From the NCBI GenBank assembly GCA_020062665.1, contig JAGUVW010000035.1:1-64000 (forward strand): a stretch of DNA of 64,000 nt, in the 5' to 3' direction. Shown one piece after another: positions 1 to 8,321 of this stretch. The DNA comes from Pseudomonadales bacterium (lineage in GTDB: Bacteria > Pseudomonadota > Gammaproteobacteria > Pseudomonadales > Ketobacteraceae). A model generated the notes under the pieces. It searched no databases. It had not been told where the DNA came from and worked only from the letters and a program-made list of their open reading frames with translations. The first letter of the stretch is position 1. Each line of letters opens with the position of its first letter. The position numbers were made by a program, and so were the translations under genes.

Positions 1-42
1 GGCGCACGCAAAGGCCCCGGCGGCGGCAAGTGCGGACGCTGA
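1..42 (+). CDS. C-terminal end of an upstream gene (partial)
   Basis: The first reading frame is open from base 1 and ends at a TGA at 40-42. It encodes 13 residues, GARKGPGGGKCGR, a basic Gly-rich tail. Only the tail is in the window, so the family cannot be named. It could also be a chance open frame, but its stop lies just before the RBS-like GAGG of the next gene, as expected of a gene end. Confidence 0.35.
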   Translation, partial: GARKGPGGGKCGR

Positions 43-89
43 TCCATCACCGCCGCGAACGCCGCTCCCATTGGCGAGGTCCATTGCTC

Positions 90-854
90 ATGCTTGAATG
101 GTTGCTCATCGCTGGCGCCGGATTTGCCGGTGGCCTGCTCAACGCTGTGGCCGGTGGCGGCAGTTTTTTCACTTTGCCTGCGCTGCTGTTCGCCGGTTTG
201 CCGCCAGTGATGGCCAACGCCACCGGCACTGCCGCGCTGCTGCCAGGCTATCTGGCCAGTGCCTGGCGTTTTCGCCGCGACATCGTATTCCCCGCGCAAC
301 TTTCCCTGCTGCAGATGCTGTTGATCGCGCTGGCCGGCGGCGGCCTGGGTGCCGGTGTTTTGCTGCTGAGCAGCGCCGCCGTGTTCGCTGCACTGATTCC
401 CTGGCTGGTGTTGTTTGCCACGCTGATGTTTGTATTCGGGCCGCGCTTGCTGCGCCACGTTGCGCCTGACACTGATGCCAATATTCAATCCCCGCCACGC
501 ACTACCAGCGCCACACTGATCCTGCTGGGCGTCTGCGCCTACGGTGGCTATTTCAACGGCGGCGTGGGCATCGTGCTGCTGGCGGCGCTTGGCATGCTGG
601 GACAAACCGATCTGCGCGGCATGAATGGCAGCAAAAATCTGCTGTCAGCGCTACTCACGGCGATTGCAGTGGTGATTTATCTGGCAGGCGGCATCGTTGC
701 ATTCCAGCACCTGCTGGTGATGGCGCTGGCGGCTGTTGCCGGTGGTTATGCCGGCGCGGCATTTTCCTATCGCTTGTCGCAACGGATTTTGCGCGTCATC
801 GTGATCGGCTCAGGGTTGATATTGTTCATTGTGTTTCTGCTGCGCGGTGTGTGA
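90..854 (+). CDS. TauE/SafE family membrane permease
   Basis: A polytopic membrane protein of 254 residues, most likely an anion or sulfite/organosulfonate exporter of the TauE/SafE (DUF81) family. It begins MLEWLLIAGAGFAGGLLNAVAGGG; the Gly-rich NAVAGGGSF loop in the first helix is the usual family start. A second family-like repeat, YGGYFNGGVGIVLLAAL, lies near residue 155. I chose the ATG at 90 because a GAGG lies about 10 bases upstream and the hydrophobic N-terminus starts there; a GTG at 30 would add 20 hydrophilic residues. The substrate cannot be read from sequence. It stands alone, convergent with the next gene. Confidence 0.85.
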   Translation: MLEWLLIAGAGFAGGLLNAVAGGGSFFTLPALLFAGLPPVMANATGTAALLPGYLASAWRFRRDIVFPAQLSLLQMLLIALAGGGLGAGVLLLSSAAVFAALIPWLVLFATLMFVFGPRLLRHVAPDTDANIQSPPRTTSATLILLGVCAYGGYFNGGVGIVLLAALGMLGQTDLRGMNGSKNLLSALLTAIAVVIYLAGGIVAFQHLLVMALAAVAGGYAGAAFSYRLSQRILRVIVIGSGLILFIVFLLRGV

Positions 855-869
855 ACGACAATTCCACGT

Positions 870-1682
870 TTAACGCCACAATAGCGCACTGACTGTCTTG
901 CCCAACACCGTAGCATGAAACACGGTTTCTGCCTGTGGCGATGCCGCCAGTGCAGCGCCGAAACAGACATGCAACGGCAGCAGATGTTCCTCGCGCGGAT
1001 GATTGTAGCGGGCATGCGGAGCCTGCAACCAGTGCGCCAGCCGCTGCTCCCGTTCCTGCACTGTCAACCTTGGATCACAACAGGTCTCCCGCAGCCACTG
1101 ATCGAATTCACGCAACCAGCCGCCCTGCTCCGATTCTGCCGTGTGATAGAACGCCTGCACGTTGTGGAACGACATGCCCGAGCCGATGATCAGCACGCCG
1201 TCGTCCCGCAATGATGCCAATGCTTTTCCCACTGCAATATGACGGGCCGGATCGAGACTGCGCAACAGCGACAGCTGCACCACGGGAATTTCCGCCCGCG
1301 GATACATCAGTTTCAGTGGAATGAACATGCCGTGATCGAAACCGCGTGCAGCATCCAGTTGCGCATCGAAGCCCGCCGCCTGCAGCAGACTGTGTACCTG
1401 TTGCGCCAGCAGCGGATCACCGGGCGCAGGATAGGCGATGGAATAGGATTCCGGTGGAAAACCATAGTAGTCATAGAACAGCGCCGGCTGGGCGGCAGAC
1501 GTCAGCGTGGGCAGAGCCGTTTCCCAATGGGCGCTGACCAGCAGAATCGCGCGCGGCGTTCCCAGTTGCTGCGGAATGTGTTGCAGAAATTGCACCAGCG
1601 CCTGGTGCGAAGGTTCGCCCAGCAACGGCATGGGGCCGCCACCGTGGGGCACATACAGAACGGGGGAACGTGTTGGGGACAT
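870..1682 (-). CDS. LigB-type extradiol ring-cleavage dioxygenase (DODA/YgiD-like)
   Basis: A 270-residue class III extradiol dioxygenase of the 4,5-DOPA dioxygenase/YgiD branch, which opens catechol-type rings using one non-haem metal. Likely metal ligands are His13 (YVPHGGGP), His52 (VSAHWE) and His173 (GSGMSFHN); His117 (GFDHGMF) is the usual conserved catalytic-pocket His. Length fits the family (about 260-275). The start gives MSPTRSPVLYVPHGGG, with the active-site strand right after it. No aromatic degradation genes surround it, so the physiological substrate is unknown; orphan YgiD-like genes are common in proteobacteria. Confidence 0.88.
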   Translation of the reverse strand: MSPTRSPVLYVPHGGGPMPLLGEPSHQALVQFLQHIPQQLGTPRAILLVSAHWETALPTLTSAAQPALFYDYYGFPPESYSIAYPAPGDPLLAQQVHSLLQAAGFDAQLDAARGFDHGMFIPLKLMYPRAEIPVVQLSLLRSLDPARHIAVGKALASLRDDGVLIIGSGMSFHNVQAFYHTAESEQGGWLREFDQWLRETCCDPRLTVQEREQRLAHWLQAPHARYNHPREEHLLPLHVCFGAALAASPQAETVFHATVLGKTVSALLWR

Positions 1683-1723
1683 GGGGGCCTCGCTCGCCGG
1701 CTGGCGTCAGCAGATGGCACCCA

Positions 1724-2572
1724 TTATTGCGGTTTCAGCAGGCTGTCTGCCAGTGGTACTTCGGATACAAAGCCCGCCGCACGCTTGTGGCCTCCGCCAC
1801 CGAACAGTGCAGCAATGCGTGCCACATCCTCGCCGTTCTCGTCGGAGCGCAGCGACCAGCCCCGCCGCGTGCCTTTGTCGGTATATCCGGCCGCAAACGG
1901 CTGGCCCTTGGCCAGTTCGCCCAACAGTTCACTGACGATAGCGCGCGGGCAATTGACGATGGGCACGGTGAAGCCGGCAATTTCACCCATCACTGCGGCA
2001 CGCTTGTGCTGCTCGATCATTTGCTGGCGATAACGGTTGATGGCCTTGCCTTCACCCACCAGGGTTTGCAATGCACCTTCGTCGCTGGCCCATTGATGCC
2101 AGCCGGCGAAGGTGAACGGATGCGCCATCAGCGCTGCGTTCAGATCGAAGCTGATATCGATTTCATAGCGCCACAGATCGCGATCCTGCACGCAGGCGAT
2201 CAACAGCGGCACCGGATCGGTATTGAAGTATTCCCAGGCAATCACCGCGCCGGAACGGTTCATGTCGAAATGCAGTTCCAGATTGGGAAATTCGGTGTCG
2301 AGTCCAGCCAGATCTTCCAGCGCGCTGATATGGTGATCGAGCACGATCACCCGTTCCGCCTGCTGACAGAGTTGCGCCATGGCGGCACGCTTGTAGGCGT
2401 AGTCGAGGATATAAACGGTGCGGCCGCTGGCATCCGGTGGTGTGTCACCATGGGCGGCGGGCACGAAGATGGCATTGATGTTTTGCTTCAGGACAAAGTG
2501 CACGTAGGCGGCGTAGGCGCTGCCGAATCCATCCAGACAATTACTGTGGAAAATAACCAGGGGTTCCTGCAT
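1724..2572 (-). CDS. DHH-family phosphoesterase
   Basis: A 282-residue DHH/DHHA1 phosphoesterase of the type that hydrolyses phosphodiester or phosphoanhydride bonds with Mn2+ (relatives include nano-RNases and exopolyphosphatase-like proteins). Visible motifs are HSNCLDGFGSA (motif I, Asp14), YILDYAYK (Asp57), VLDHHIS (the DHH triad, 79-81) and a C-terminal GGGGHKRAAGF, the substrate-binding loop of DHHA1 domains. I chose the ATG at 2572, which starts MQEPLVIFHSN; an upstream in-frame start at 2644 adds 24 residues lacking any family similarity. The actual substrate is not evident. Confidence 0.85.
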   Translation of the reverse strand: MQEPLVIFHSNCLDGFGSAYAAYVHFVLKQNINAIFVPAAHGDTPPDASGRTVYILDYAYKRAAMAQLCQQAERVIVLDHHISALEDLAGLDTEFPNLELHFDMNRSGAVIAWEYFNTDPVPLLIACVQDRDLWRYEIDISFDLNAALMAHPFTFAGWHQWASDEGALQTLVGEGKAINRYRQQMIEQHKRAAVMGEIAGFTVPIVNCPRAIVSELLGELAKGQPFAAGYTDKGTRRGWSLRSDENGEDVARIAALFGGGGHKRAAGFVSEVPLADSLLKPQ

Positions 2573-2722
2573 TTTTAATTCTGACTCAGCCGCTTTACAC
2601 TGGCGCGCACTATAGCACGCTGGTTGCAGCAGCCCACGTTTCAAAATGTTATGGCTTGTATGAATGCGCCGCCGCGCTGCAGCCCTTTGTAAGTCGACCC
2701 GGTGGTTCCGTTGCGATGAACG

Positions 2723-3919
2723 TCAATCCCGCCGACCCTGGATCAACAGATTGCGCGGTGTGATGTGGGCGGGACAGAAGGTGCCAACCTGCACCGCGTA
2801 GCCATGCTCCTGCAACAGCAGCGCACGATCCAGCGCCAACCAGATTTCCAGCGGACGGCGGAACAGCAGACGCACCAGATCCAGCGCGGAGACCTGCCAG
2901 AAACGCTGCTCGCCCTGCCGCTGGTAGTGTTGCCAGTTGACGGATGCGGGCAATTCAATGTTCTTGAGGCTGGCGCAATGCTGGCAGAATTCGGCGAACT
3001 CCATTCGCGCCCGGCTGGCCGGCAACGACGGCACCGGCAGAAATCTGTCAACACCGCGCACATCCCGCTGCAGGCAGTCAAACCCAAGCCGCATCATCTG
3101 CAACTGCATGCGCTGACGCCGCACACTGGCACCTGCTGTCACGGTTTCCATAACGGCTGTATGCAGTTCGCTTTTGTGCAACGTCAACCCGGTTGCTCTG
3201 CCCCGTTGCGACAACGGGACATAATATTCTTCGGCCCGTTTGTGATAGCAGCAGGGCGCCACATGCAGCTGATGCGCACCCTGTTCCACACACAAGCCAA
3301 GCAAGCGCTCATGCAGATCACCACAGGCATGCAATGCGACAACCTGTTGTGCTGTTTGAACAAATGGATCAGCAGCCGGGGTCAATACGTCCAACGCCAC
3401 CGAATGCAGCGCTACGTTGTCCCGTCGGGCGCGGGCGTTGGCCTGCGCCACCAGCGCGACCTCCCACTCCAGTGCTGTCACGGGCTGACCGGTGCACGCC
3501 TGCAGATAGAATCCCAGATGGGATTTCCCTGCGCACCACTCCAGAATCGGCAGGGTTGCGTCAGGTAAACTGTGAACAAACGCTTCCACCTGTTGCCACT
3601 TGCGGCCAGGAATGCCGGCGCAAAAACGCGGGTGTACCGCTGCGGCTTTCCGCCGGGGAAATGCTGGCAACGCCGTCAGGGACTGCAGCACCGGCGCAAA
3701 AGGCAAATCCACAGCCAAGAAATCTGCCAGCGCGTCCGCATCAGTCGACAGCCGGTCAATCTGATCCGGTTCCAGCGCATACAAACGCTCCACCAGCCGT
3801 GGATGCTGGTTCATCCAAGGCAACCGGACTTCGCGAAAGGCAACAGGGCGCCAGTAATCAGCGTGCTGATGCAGCAACGCCGTGAGTGAGGAGAACAATT
3901 CTGTAAGCGGCTGGTTCAT
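2723..3919 (-). CDS. SAM-dependent methyltransferase (Methyltransf_32-like)
   Basis: A 398-residue soluble protein with a Rossmann methyltransferase core. ILEWCAGKSHLGFYLQ is the glycine-rich SAM loop (motif I, here with Ala-Gly-Lys), and TALEWEVALVAQANARA provides the acidic residue after beta-2. VVALHACGDLHERLL and the following APCCYHK are the signature pair of the Methyltransf_32 / METTL25-like group. The N-terminal 110 residues and the C-terminal 100 residues flank the core and are not recognisable. The target (RNA, protein or small molecule) is unknown. It overlaps no neighbour; the next gene reads away from it. Confidence 0.78.
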   Translation of the reverse strand: MNQPLTELFSSLTALLHQHADYWRPVAFREVRLPWMNQHPRLVERLYALEPDQIDRLSTDADALADFLAVDLPFAPVLQSLTALPAFPRRKAAAVHPRFCAGIPGRKWQQVEAFVHSLPDATLPILEWCAGKSHLGFYLQACTGQPVTALEWEVALVAQANARARRDNVALHSVALDVLTPAADPFVQTAQQVVALHACGDLHERLLGLCVEQGAHQLHVAPCCYHKRAEEYYVPLSQRGRATGLTLHKSELHTAVMETVTAGASVRRQRMQLQMMRLGFDCLQRDVRGVDRFLPVPSLPASRARMEFAEFCQHCASLKNIELPASVNWQHYQRQGEQRFWQVSALDLVRLLFRRPLEIWLALDRALLLQEHGYAVQVGTFCPAHITPRNLLIQGRRD

Positions 3920-4073
3920 TGATATCCGATATGGATGTGATCTGCGTCATTATAGCCGGACAGTGTGGGCAGAACAGGCGCTGCTGTACTACGCCACAGC
4001 ATTGCTTTACATTTCAGCTGCAAGGACAGTCATCTACCTAGCAAGCGACCTATCTATACAGGAATTCCTGGCC

Positions 4074-4877
4074 ATGATTGCACGCACCTCCGCAAAGACC
4101 GAACTGGAAGAACCCAGCCTGCGCCTGGCGGTGCTGATCGATGCCGATAACGCCCAGGCCGCTGTCATCGAAGCCCTGCTCACCGAAGTAACGCGCTTCG
4201 GCGAAGCCACCGTGAAGCGCATCTACGGGGATTTTACCTCCACCACCAGCTCCGGCTGGAAAAAGGTATTGCAGAAATTCGCCATCAAGCCGGTACAGCA
4301 GTTTGCCTACACCACCGGCAAGAACGCTACCGACAGCACGCTGATCATCGACGCGATGGATCTGCTCTATACACGCAAGTTCGATGGCTTTTGCCTGGTT
4401 ACCAGTGACAGCGACTTCACCGGCCTGGCGATGCGCATCCGTGAGGAAGGCTTGATGGTTTTCGGCTTTGGCGAACAGAAAACGCCAGCCGCCTTTCGCA
4501 ACGCCTGCCACAAGTTCATCTATACCGAAGTGTTGCGGCCCAAAGCCAAGCAGGAAGCCGCAACGGCTACGCCAGCAAAGGATAGCAAGGGCAAAGTTGC
4601 TGCCAGGGAGAAAAACCCTACAGCGGCCAGTGGCAAGCCAGAATTTCCTACGGAAATGGCGCTGGACGCGCTGGAACTGTGCAGTGATGAACAGGGCTGG
4701 GCACATCTAGGCGCCTTCGGCAGCAGCCTCACCAAACTGCAGCCGGATTTTGATCCGCGCATGTTCGGTTTCAAGAAGCTGTCGGATCTGGTGAAAGCGA
4801 AGAAGGATCTGTTCATCACCGAAGAACGCACCTCCCCCGGCTCTAGCAACCGGCAGCTGTATGTTGCCGCCAAATAA
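4074..4877 (+). CDS. NYN-domain nuclease-like protein with OST-HTH/LOTUS C-terminus
   Basis: A 267-residue two-domain protein. Residues about 15-165 form a NYN (PIN-like) domain: RLAVLIDADNAQ carries the first acidic residues, STLIIDAMDLLY the central Asp, and CLVTSDSDFTGLAMRIRE the paired acidic motif. Next come an Ala/Lys-rich linker and a C-terminal domain of about 80 residues, with EMALDALELCSDEQGWAHLGAFGSSL and FGFKKLSDLVKA, which match OST-HTH/LOTUS RNA-binding domains. Proteins of this layout are thought to act on RNA. The start at 4074 is chosen because the 64 in-frame residues upstream are non-conserved and would overlap the divergent methyltransferase promoter. Confidence 0.85.
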   Translation: MIARTSAKTELEEPSLRLAVLIDADNAQAAVIEALLTEVTRFGEATVKRIYGDFTSTTSSGWKKVLQKFAIKPVQQFAYTTGKNATDSTLIIDAMDLLYTRKFDGFCLVTSDSDFTGLAMRIREEGLMVFGFGEQKTPAAFRNACHKFIYTEVLRPKAKQEAATATPAKDSKGKVAAREKNPTAASGKPEFPTEMALDALELCSDEQGWAHLGAFGSSLTKLQPDFDPRMFGFKKLSDLVKAKKDLFITEERTSPGSSNRQLYVAAK

Positions 4878-4949
4878 TATTGCGCCAGCGGCGTATCCTA
4901 TGTTCCCTGGATTGACGCCACTCCTTCAATCGCAACCAGGCAGGTTCCC

Positions 4950-5414
4950 ATGAGCGACAAACCCTACGCGCCACCCCAGGCCAGTGTCGGCGTTCCCGGC
5001 GAAGTGCAAGGCGCACCGGTGAAAGCAGTGTTGTACGGCCTGCTGGTGGATATCGGCGGCACCATCATGATCACTACAGTGATGTCGATGATGTATGGCC
5101 TGATGCTGCTGCGAACCGATCTTTCACAGGCCGAGATTGAGCGCATGTTGATGAATCTCGATCCTTTTTCTACGTACGGCCTGCTGATGTCCGGCGCCGG
5201 GCTGTTGTGCTCGTTCTGGGGCGGCTATGTCTGCGCGCTCTATTCACGCCTGCACATCCTGCGCGACACCGCCGTTCTGGCGACCCTGTCGGTGATCGTG
5301 GGCGTGTTGCTGTCGGGCGACACCTATACCAGTCTCCAGCACTTGCTGCTGGCCGCACTGGGGATCGCGGCTATCTTCAGCGGCGCGCTGCTATGGCGGC
5401 ATCTGCACCGCTGA
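4950..5414 (+). CDS. Small four-helix membrane protein, unknown function
   Basis: A 154-residue hydrophobic protein of no family I recognise. After a polar N-terminus (MSDKPYAPPQASVGVPGEVQ) come about four membrane segments: near 30-52 (VLYGLLVDIGGTIMITTVMS), 78-98 (GLLMSGAGLLCSFWGGYV), 106-122 and 130-148. The start has a CAGGCAGG sequence in the preceding 15 bases. The N-terminal proline-rich stretch followed by helices is common in small gammaproteobacterial membrane proteins. It ends before the promoter of the cobalamin operon and is unlikely to belong to it. Confidence 0.7.
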   Translation: MSDKPYAPPQASVGVPGEVQGAPVKAVLYGLLVDIGGTIMITTVMSMMYGLMLLRTDLSQAEIERMLMNLDPFSTYGLLMSGAGLLCSFWGGYVCALYSRLHILRDTAVLATLSVIVGVLLSGDTYTSLQHLLLAALGIAAIFSGALLWRHLHR

Positions 5415-5440
5415 GCGCCAGCGTGCCCCGCCTCCAGGGT

Positions 5441-5469
5441 TGACCCTGCTTCCTCCGATGCTTTAGCAT
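5441..5469 (+). promoter_or_regulatory. Candidate sigma-70 promoter of the cobalamin operon
   Basis: TTGACC at 5441-5446 and TAGCAT at 5464-5469 are separated by 17 bases, so transcription would begin near 5476, just before the riboswitch. The -35 matches 5 of 6 consensus bases and the -10 matches 4 of 6. This comes from pattern and position only. Confidence 0.5.
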
Positions 5470-5477
5470 GCCCATGC

Positions 5478-5673
5478 TTTTCAGGTGCGGATCGCGGCCC
5501 CAATCCCCGATCCGTTAAACGGGAAGCCGGTGCGCGACCATCCCCTTTTCGCAATCCCGGCACTGCCCCCGCAACAGTAAGTGAGAGCAAGGCAGCACAT
5601 TGGCCACTGTGTCCACGGACATGGGAAGGCGCTGCCCCGGTGCAAACCGCTCGCGAGTCTGGATACCGGCCTG
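5478..5673 (+). promoter_or_regulatory. Cobalamin riboswitch upstream of cobO
   Basis: The stretch has the conserved blocks of the adenosylcobalamin riboswitch in the right order: an ACGGGAAGCCGGTG element (about 5518-5532), the core CACTGCCCCCGCAACAGTAA (5561-5580), a GGGAAGGCGC element (about 5623-5632) and the closing B12 box GAGTCTGGATACCGGCCTG (5655-5673). It sits about 140 bases before the cobO start, so it should shut the operon down when cobalamin is plentiful. The edges are approximate. Confidence 0.92.
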
Positions 5674-5812
5674 AGATTCGATGTGGGTATGGGTTCCGCG
5701 GCGGGCGGATCATGCTGGTGTGTTGCGCTTTCACTTCCAACCAGTCATTTTTTCCTGCTTTCGTCCGTAGCCTTGCCTGCCTGTCATTCAATTTCCTGTC
5801 AGGGGACTGCCT

Positions 5813-6418
5813 GTGGACGACGATAAAAAAGAACGCCACGCTGATCGCATGCGGCGCAAGAAAGCGGTGGTGGACGCCGCCATCGAAAAAGCCCAGGAAG
5901 AGCGGGGCATCGTGATTCTGATCACCGGCAACGGCAAGGGCAAAACCACCTCGGCTTTTGGCACGCTGTTCCGCGCGCTGGGCCACGGCCATCAGGTGGG
6001 CGTGGTGCAGTTCATCAAGGGCACGCAATCCACTGGTGAAGTGATCTACCTGCAGCAACAGAATCCGCAGCTGCGCTATCACGCCATGGCCACCGGTTTC
6101 ACCTGGAACACCCAGAACTGGGATGCCGACAAGGCCGCTGCCGATGAAGCCTGGGCGCACTGCAAGGAAATGCTGCAGGACGACAGCCTGAATCTGGTAG
6201 TGCTGGACGAAATCACCTACATGCTGAAATACAACTACCTGGATACTGCCGAGGTGGTGAACGCGATTCGCCATCGCCCGTTCATGCAGACGGTGATTAT
6301 CACCGGCCGCGGCGCCAAACCGGAACTCGTGGAACTGGCAGATACGGTGAGCGAAATCCGCGACGAGAAGCATGCGTTTCACGCAGGCGTGAAAGCGCAG
6401 GCGGGAATCGATTTCTGA
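5813..6418 (+). CDS. cobO: Cob(I)alamin adenosyltransferase
   Basis: A 201-residue CobO/BtuR-type corrinoid adenosyltransferase, which moves the adenosyl group of ATP to cob(I)alamin or cobinamide in the cytoplasm. The modified P-loop GNGKGKTT (39-46) typical of this family is present, with LVVLDEITYMLKYNYL as the Walker B-like strand and VIITGRGAKPELVELADTVSEI near the C-terminus. Length is standard (about 200). The start is a GTG at 5813 giving MDDDKKERHADRM, the usual polar leader of the family. First gene behind the riboswitch; its stop overlaps the next start by one base. Confidence 0.95.
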   Translation: MDDDKKERHADRMRRKKAVVDAAIEKAQEERGIVILITGNGKGKTTSAFGTLFRALGHGHQVGVVQFIKGTQSTGEVIYLQQQNPQLRYHAMATGFTWNTQNWDADKAAADEAWAHCKEMLQDDSLNLVVLDEITYMLKYNYLDTAEVVNAIRHRPFMQTVIITGRGAKPELVELADTVSEIRDEKHAFHAGVKAQAGIDF

Positions 6419-7302
6419 TGCGCAGTGGGCGCCGGTTCCGCGTGTGTCTGCTGCGGGCTTGCATGATCTGGACGTGCCTTGTATGGGCGTCGCTGGCACG
6501 TGCAGAGGCAACGTTGCCGACGGTGGTGTCCACCAATCTGTGCGCGGATCTGCTGGCATTGCAACTGACGGCACCGGCGCAATTGCTGTCGGTGTCGCGC
6601 AAAAGCCAGGATCCCACGCTGTCGCCCCTCGCTGCCCAGGCACTGCAATTTTCTGCCAACGACAGTTCCGCCGAGGAAATCATCGCCCTCAAACCGGATA
6701 TCGTGCTGGCATCAAAGCGCTGGCAGTCCCGTCATCAGTCTGCCCTGTTCGCCCGCCACGGCATGCGCTTGGTGGTGGTGTCGTTTCCGCTGACCTGGGA
6801 GGAAATCTTCGACACCACCCGCACGGTGGCCGATGCACTGCAGCGTCGCGCAGTGGCAGAAGAACTGATAGCTAATGTAGAGCAACGGCTGGCGGCATTG
6901 CAGCAGCAACGGCGACCCTTTCAGGTGCTCTACCTGCGCCCGAATGGCGGCAGTGCCGGCCACCACACTTATGTGGACACCGTGCTGGCCAGCGTAGGCG
7001 CCATCAATCACGCTACAGCGACCGGCCATGTTGGCTGGGGCCGTTTTCCACTGGAAAAACTGCTGGTGCAGCCGCCGGATGTATTTCTGCTGGGGGATTT
7101 TGCGCGGGACGCTGCCTATGCCCGCAACACCTACGCCCGTCATCCGCAATTGCAGCAACTGCTGGCGCAGACACCGCACGCACAATTGAACGGCAATCAC
7201 TGGGGCTGCGGTAACTGGCAATTGATCGAGGCAGCAGAAGCGATTGCCGCGCAACTGGATGCGTTGCCGCCAGTGCACACGCGCAGCGAGGTGCAACTGT
7301 GA
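6418..7302 (+). CDS. Periplasmic cobalamin/iron-complex binding protein (BtuF-like)
   Basis: A 294-residue ABC-importer substrate-binding protein of the class III (BtuF/FecB-like) fold. A signal peptide is clear: basic start, hydrophobic stretch MIWTCLVWASLARA, likely cleavage near residue 29. The mature part opens with LPTVVSTNLCADLLALQL and continues to SAEEIIALKPDIVLAS, the usual first lobe, then a long linking helix and WGRFPLEKLLVQPPDVFLL. Position inside the B12-regulated operon, before a FecCD permease and an ATPase, points to corrinoid as the ligand. Iron-siderophore proteins look similar, so the ligand rests on context. Translationally coupled to both neighbours. Confidence 0.85.
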   Translation: MRSGRRFRVCLLRACMIWTCLVWASLARAEATLPTVVSTNLCADLLALQLTAPAQLLSVSRKSQDPTLSPLAAQALQFSANDSSAEEIIALKPDIVLASKRWQSRHQSALFARHGMRLVVVSFPLTWEEIFDTTRTVADALQRRAVAEELIANVEQRLAALQQQRRPFQVLYLRPNGGSAGHHTYVDTVLASVGAINHATATGHVGWGRFPLEKLLVQPPDVFLLGDFARDAAYARNTYARHPQLQQLLAQTPHAQLNGNHWGCGNWQLIEAAEAIAAQLDALPPVHTRSEVQL

Positions 7303-8321
7303 ATGGTATCCGCCCCTTGTGGCTGAATGGTTCGCTGGGACTTGCACTACTGGTGCTGATGCTGGCGTCGCTGATGATCGGGCCGGTGTCGCTGCCGGTG
7401 CAGGACATCGTGACGGCGTTGTTGGCGGCGGAATCCACGGCGGGGCTGAGCGATCCGCTGGCGCGGCAACAAATTATTGTGGAGCAGATTCGCCTGCCGC
7501 GTGTGGTACTGGCACTGCTGGTGGGAATGTCGCTGGGGCTGGCGGGCGCGGCGCTGCAGGGTTTGTTGCGTAATCCGCTGGCGGAACCGGGGTTGCTGGG
7601 CGTCAGTTCCAGCGCCAGTCTGGGCGCCGTGCTGTGTCTGTACTTTGGTTTTGCCGCGCTGAATCCCTGGTGGCTGCCGCTGTCGGCCATGGCCTGTGCC
7701 GGTCTGGCCACGCTGGTGCTGTACAGCATCGCTCACGCCGGCGCCGGCAATCTCACCCTGATTCTGGCGGGCGTGGCGCTGTCGTCGCTCACCGCTGCGC
7801 TCACCTCGCTGGCGCTGAATCTGGCGCCCAATCCCAACGACGTGCAGGACATAGTGCTCTGGCTGCTGGGCTCCCTCAGCGACCGCAGCTTTACCGACGT
7901 GCAGCTGTGTCTGCCGTTTGTGTTGGCAGGTGTGCTGTTGCTGCTGGCCTGCGGCCGCCAGCTGGATGCACTGACCCTGGGGGAAGACGAAGCCCGTACC
8001 CTGGGAGTGGCGCTCACACCGCTGCGCATTCAGGTGATTCTGGGATCAGCCCTGTGCGTGGGTGCGTGCGTGGCGGTGACCGGCGCCATTGGTTTTGTCG
8101 GTCTGGTGGTGCCCCATCTGCTGCGGCGCGCCACTGGATTTCATCCGTCGCGCCTGTTGCTCAGCAGCGCGCTGGGCGGCGCACTATTGCTGCTGGCGGC
8201 GGACATTCTGCTGCGCCTGGTGAGCGGTGCCCAGGAACTGATGCTGGGTGTTGTGACCGCATTGATCGGCGCGCCGTTTTTTCTGCTGCTGGTGTTGCGG
8301 CAATGGCGGGCAACAGCATGA
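7299..8321 (+). CDS. FecCD-family ABC transporter permease (BtuC-like)
   Basis: A 340-residue inner-membrane permease with about ten hydrophobic segments, from the FecCD/BtuC family that pairs with class III binding proteins. Family markers are RLPRVVLALLVGMSLGLAGAALQGLLRNPLAEPGLLGVSS near 65-110, and GAIGFVGLVVPHLLRR near 265-280, the cytoplasmic loop that meets the ATPase. The GTG start overlaps the preceding stop by 4 bases, and the stop overlaps the next ATG by 4. With its neighbours it should form the inner-membrane corrinoid importer. Confidence 0.93.
   Translation: MNGIRPLWLNGSLGLALLVLMLASLMIGPVSLPVQDIVTALLAAESTAGLSDPLARQQIIVEQIRLPRVVLALLVGMSLGLAGAALQGLLRNPLAEPGLLGVSSSASLGAVLCLYFGFAALNPWWLPLSAMACAGLATLVLYSIAHAGAGNLTLILAGVALSSLTAALTSLALNLAPNPNDVQDIVLWLLGSLSDRSFTDVQLCLPFVLAGVLLLLACGRQLDALTLGEDEARTLGVALTPLRIQVILGSALCVGACVAVTGAIGFVGLVVPHLLRRATGFHPSRLLLSSALGGALLLLAADILLRLVSGAQELMLGVVTALIGAPFFLLLVLRQWRATA

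Noticed and set aside
5324-6643. 439-codon minus-strand open frame across the riboswitch and cobO
   Set aside because: It crosses a structured RNA and opposes CobO; no motif or RBS.
7634-8317. N-terminal extension of the BtuD-like ATPase
   Set aside because: This in-frame part lies wholly within the permease gene; the ATPase starts at the ATG at 8318.
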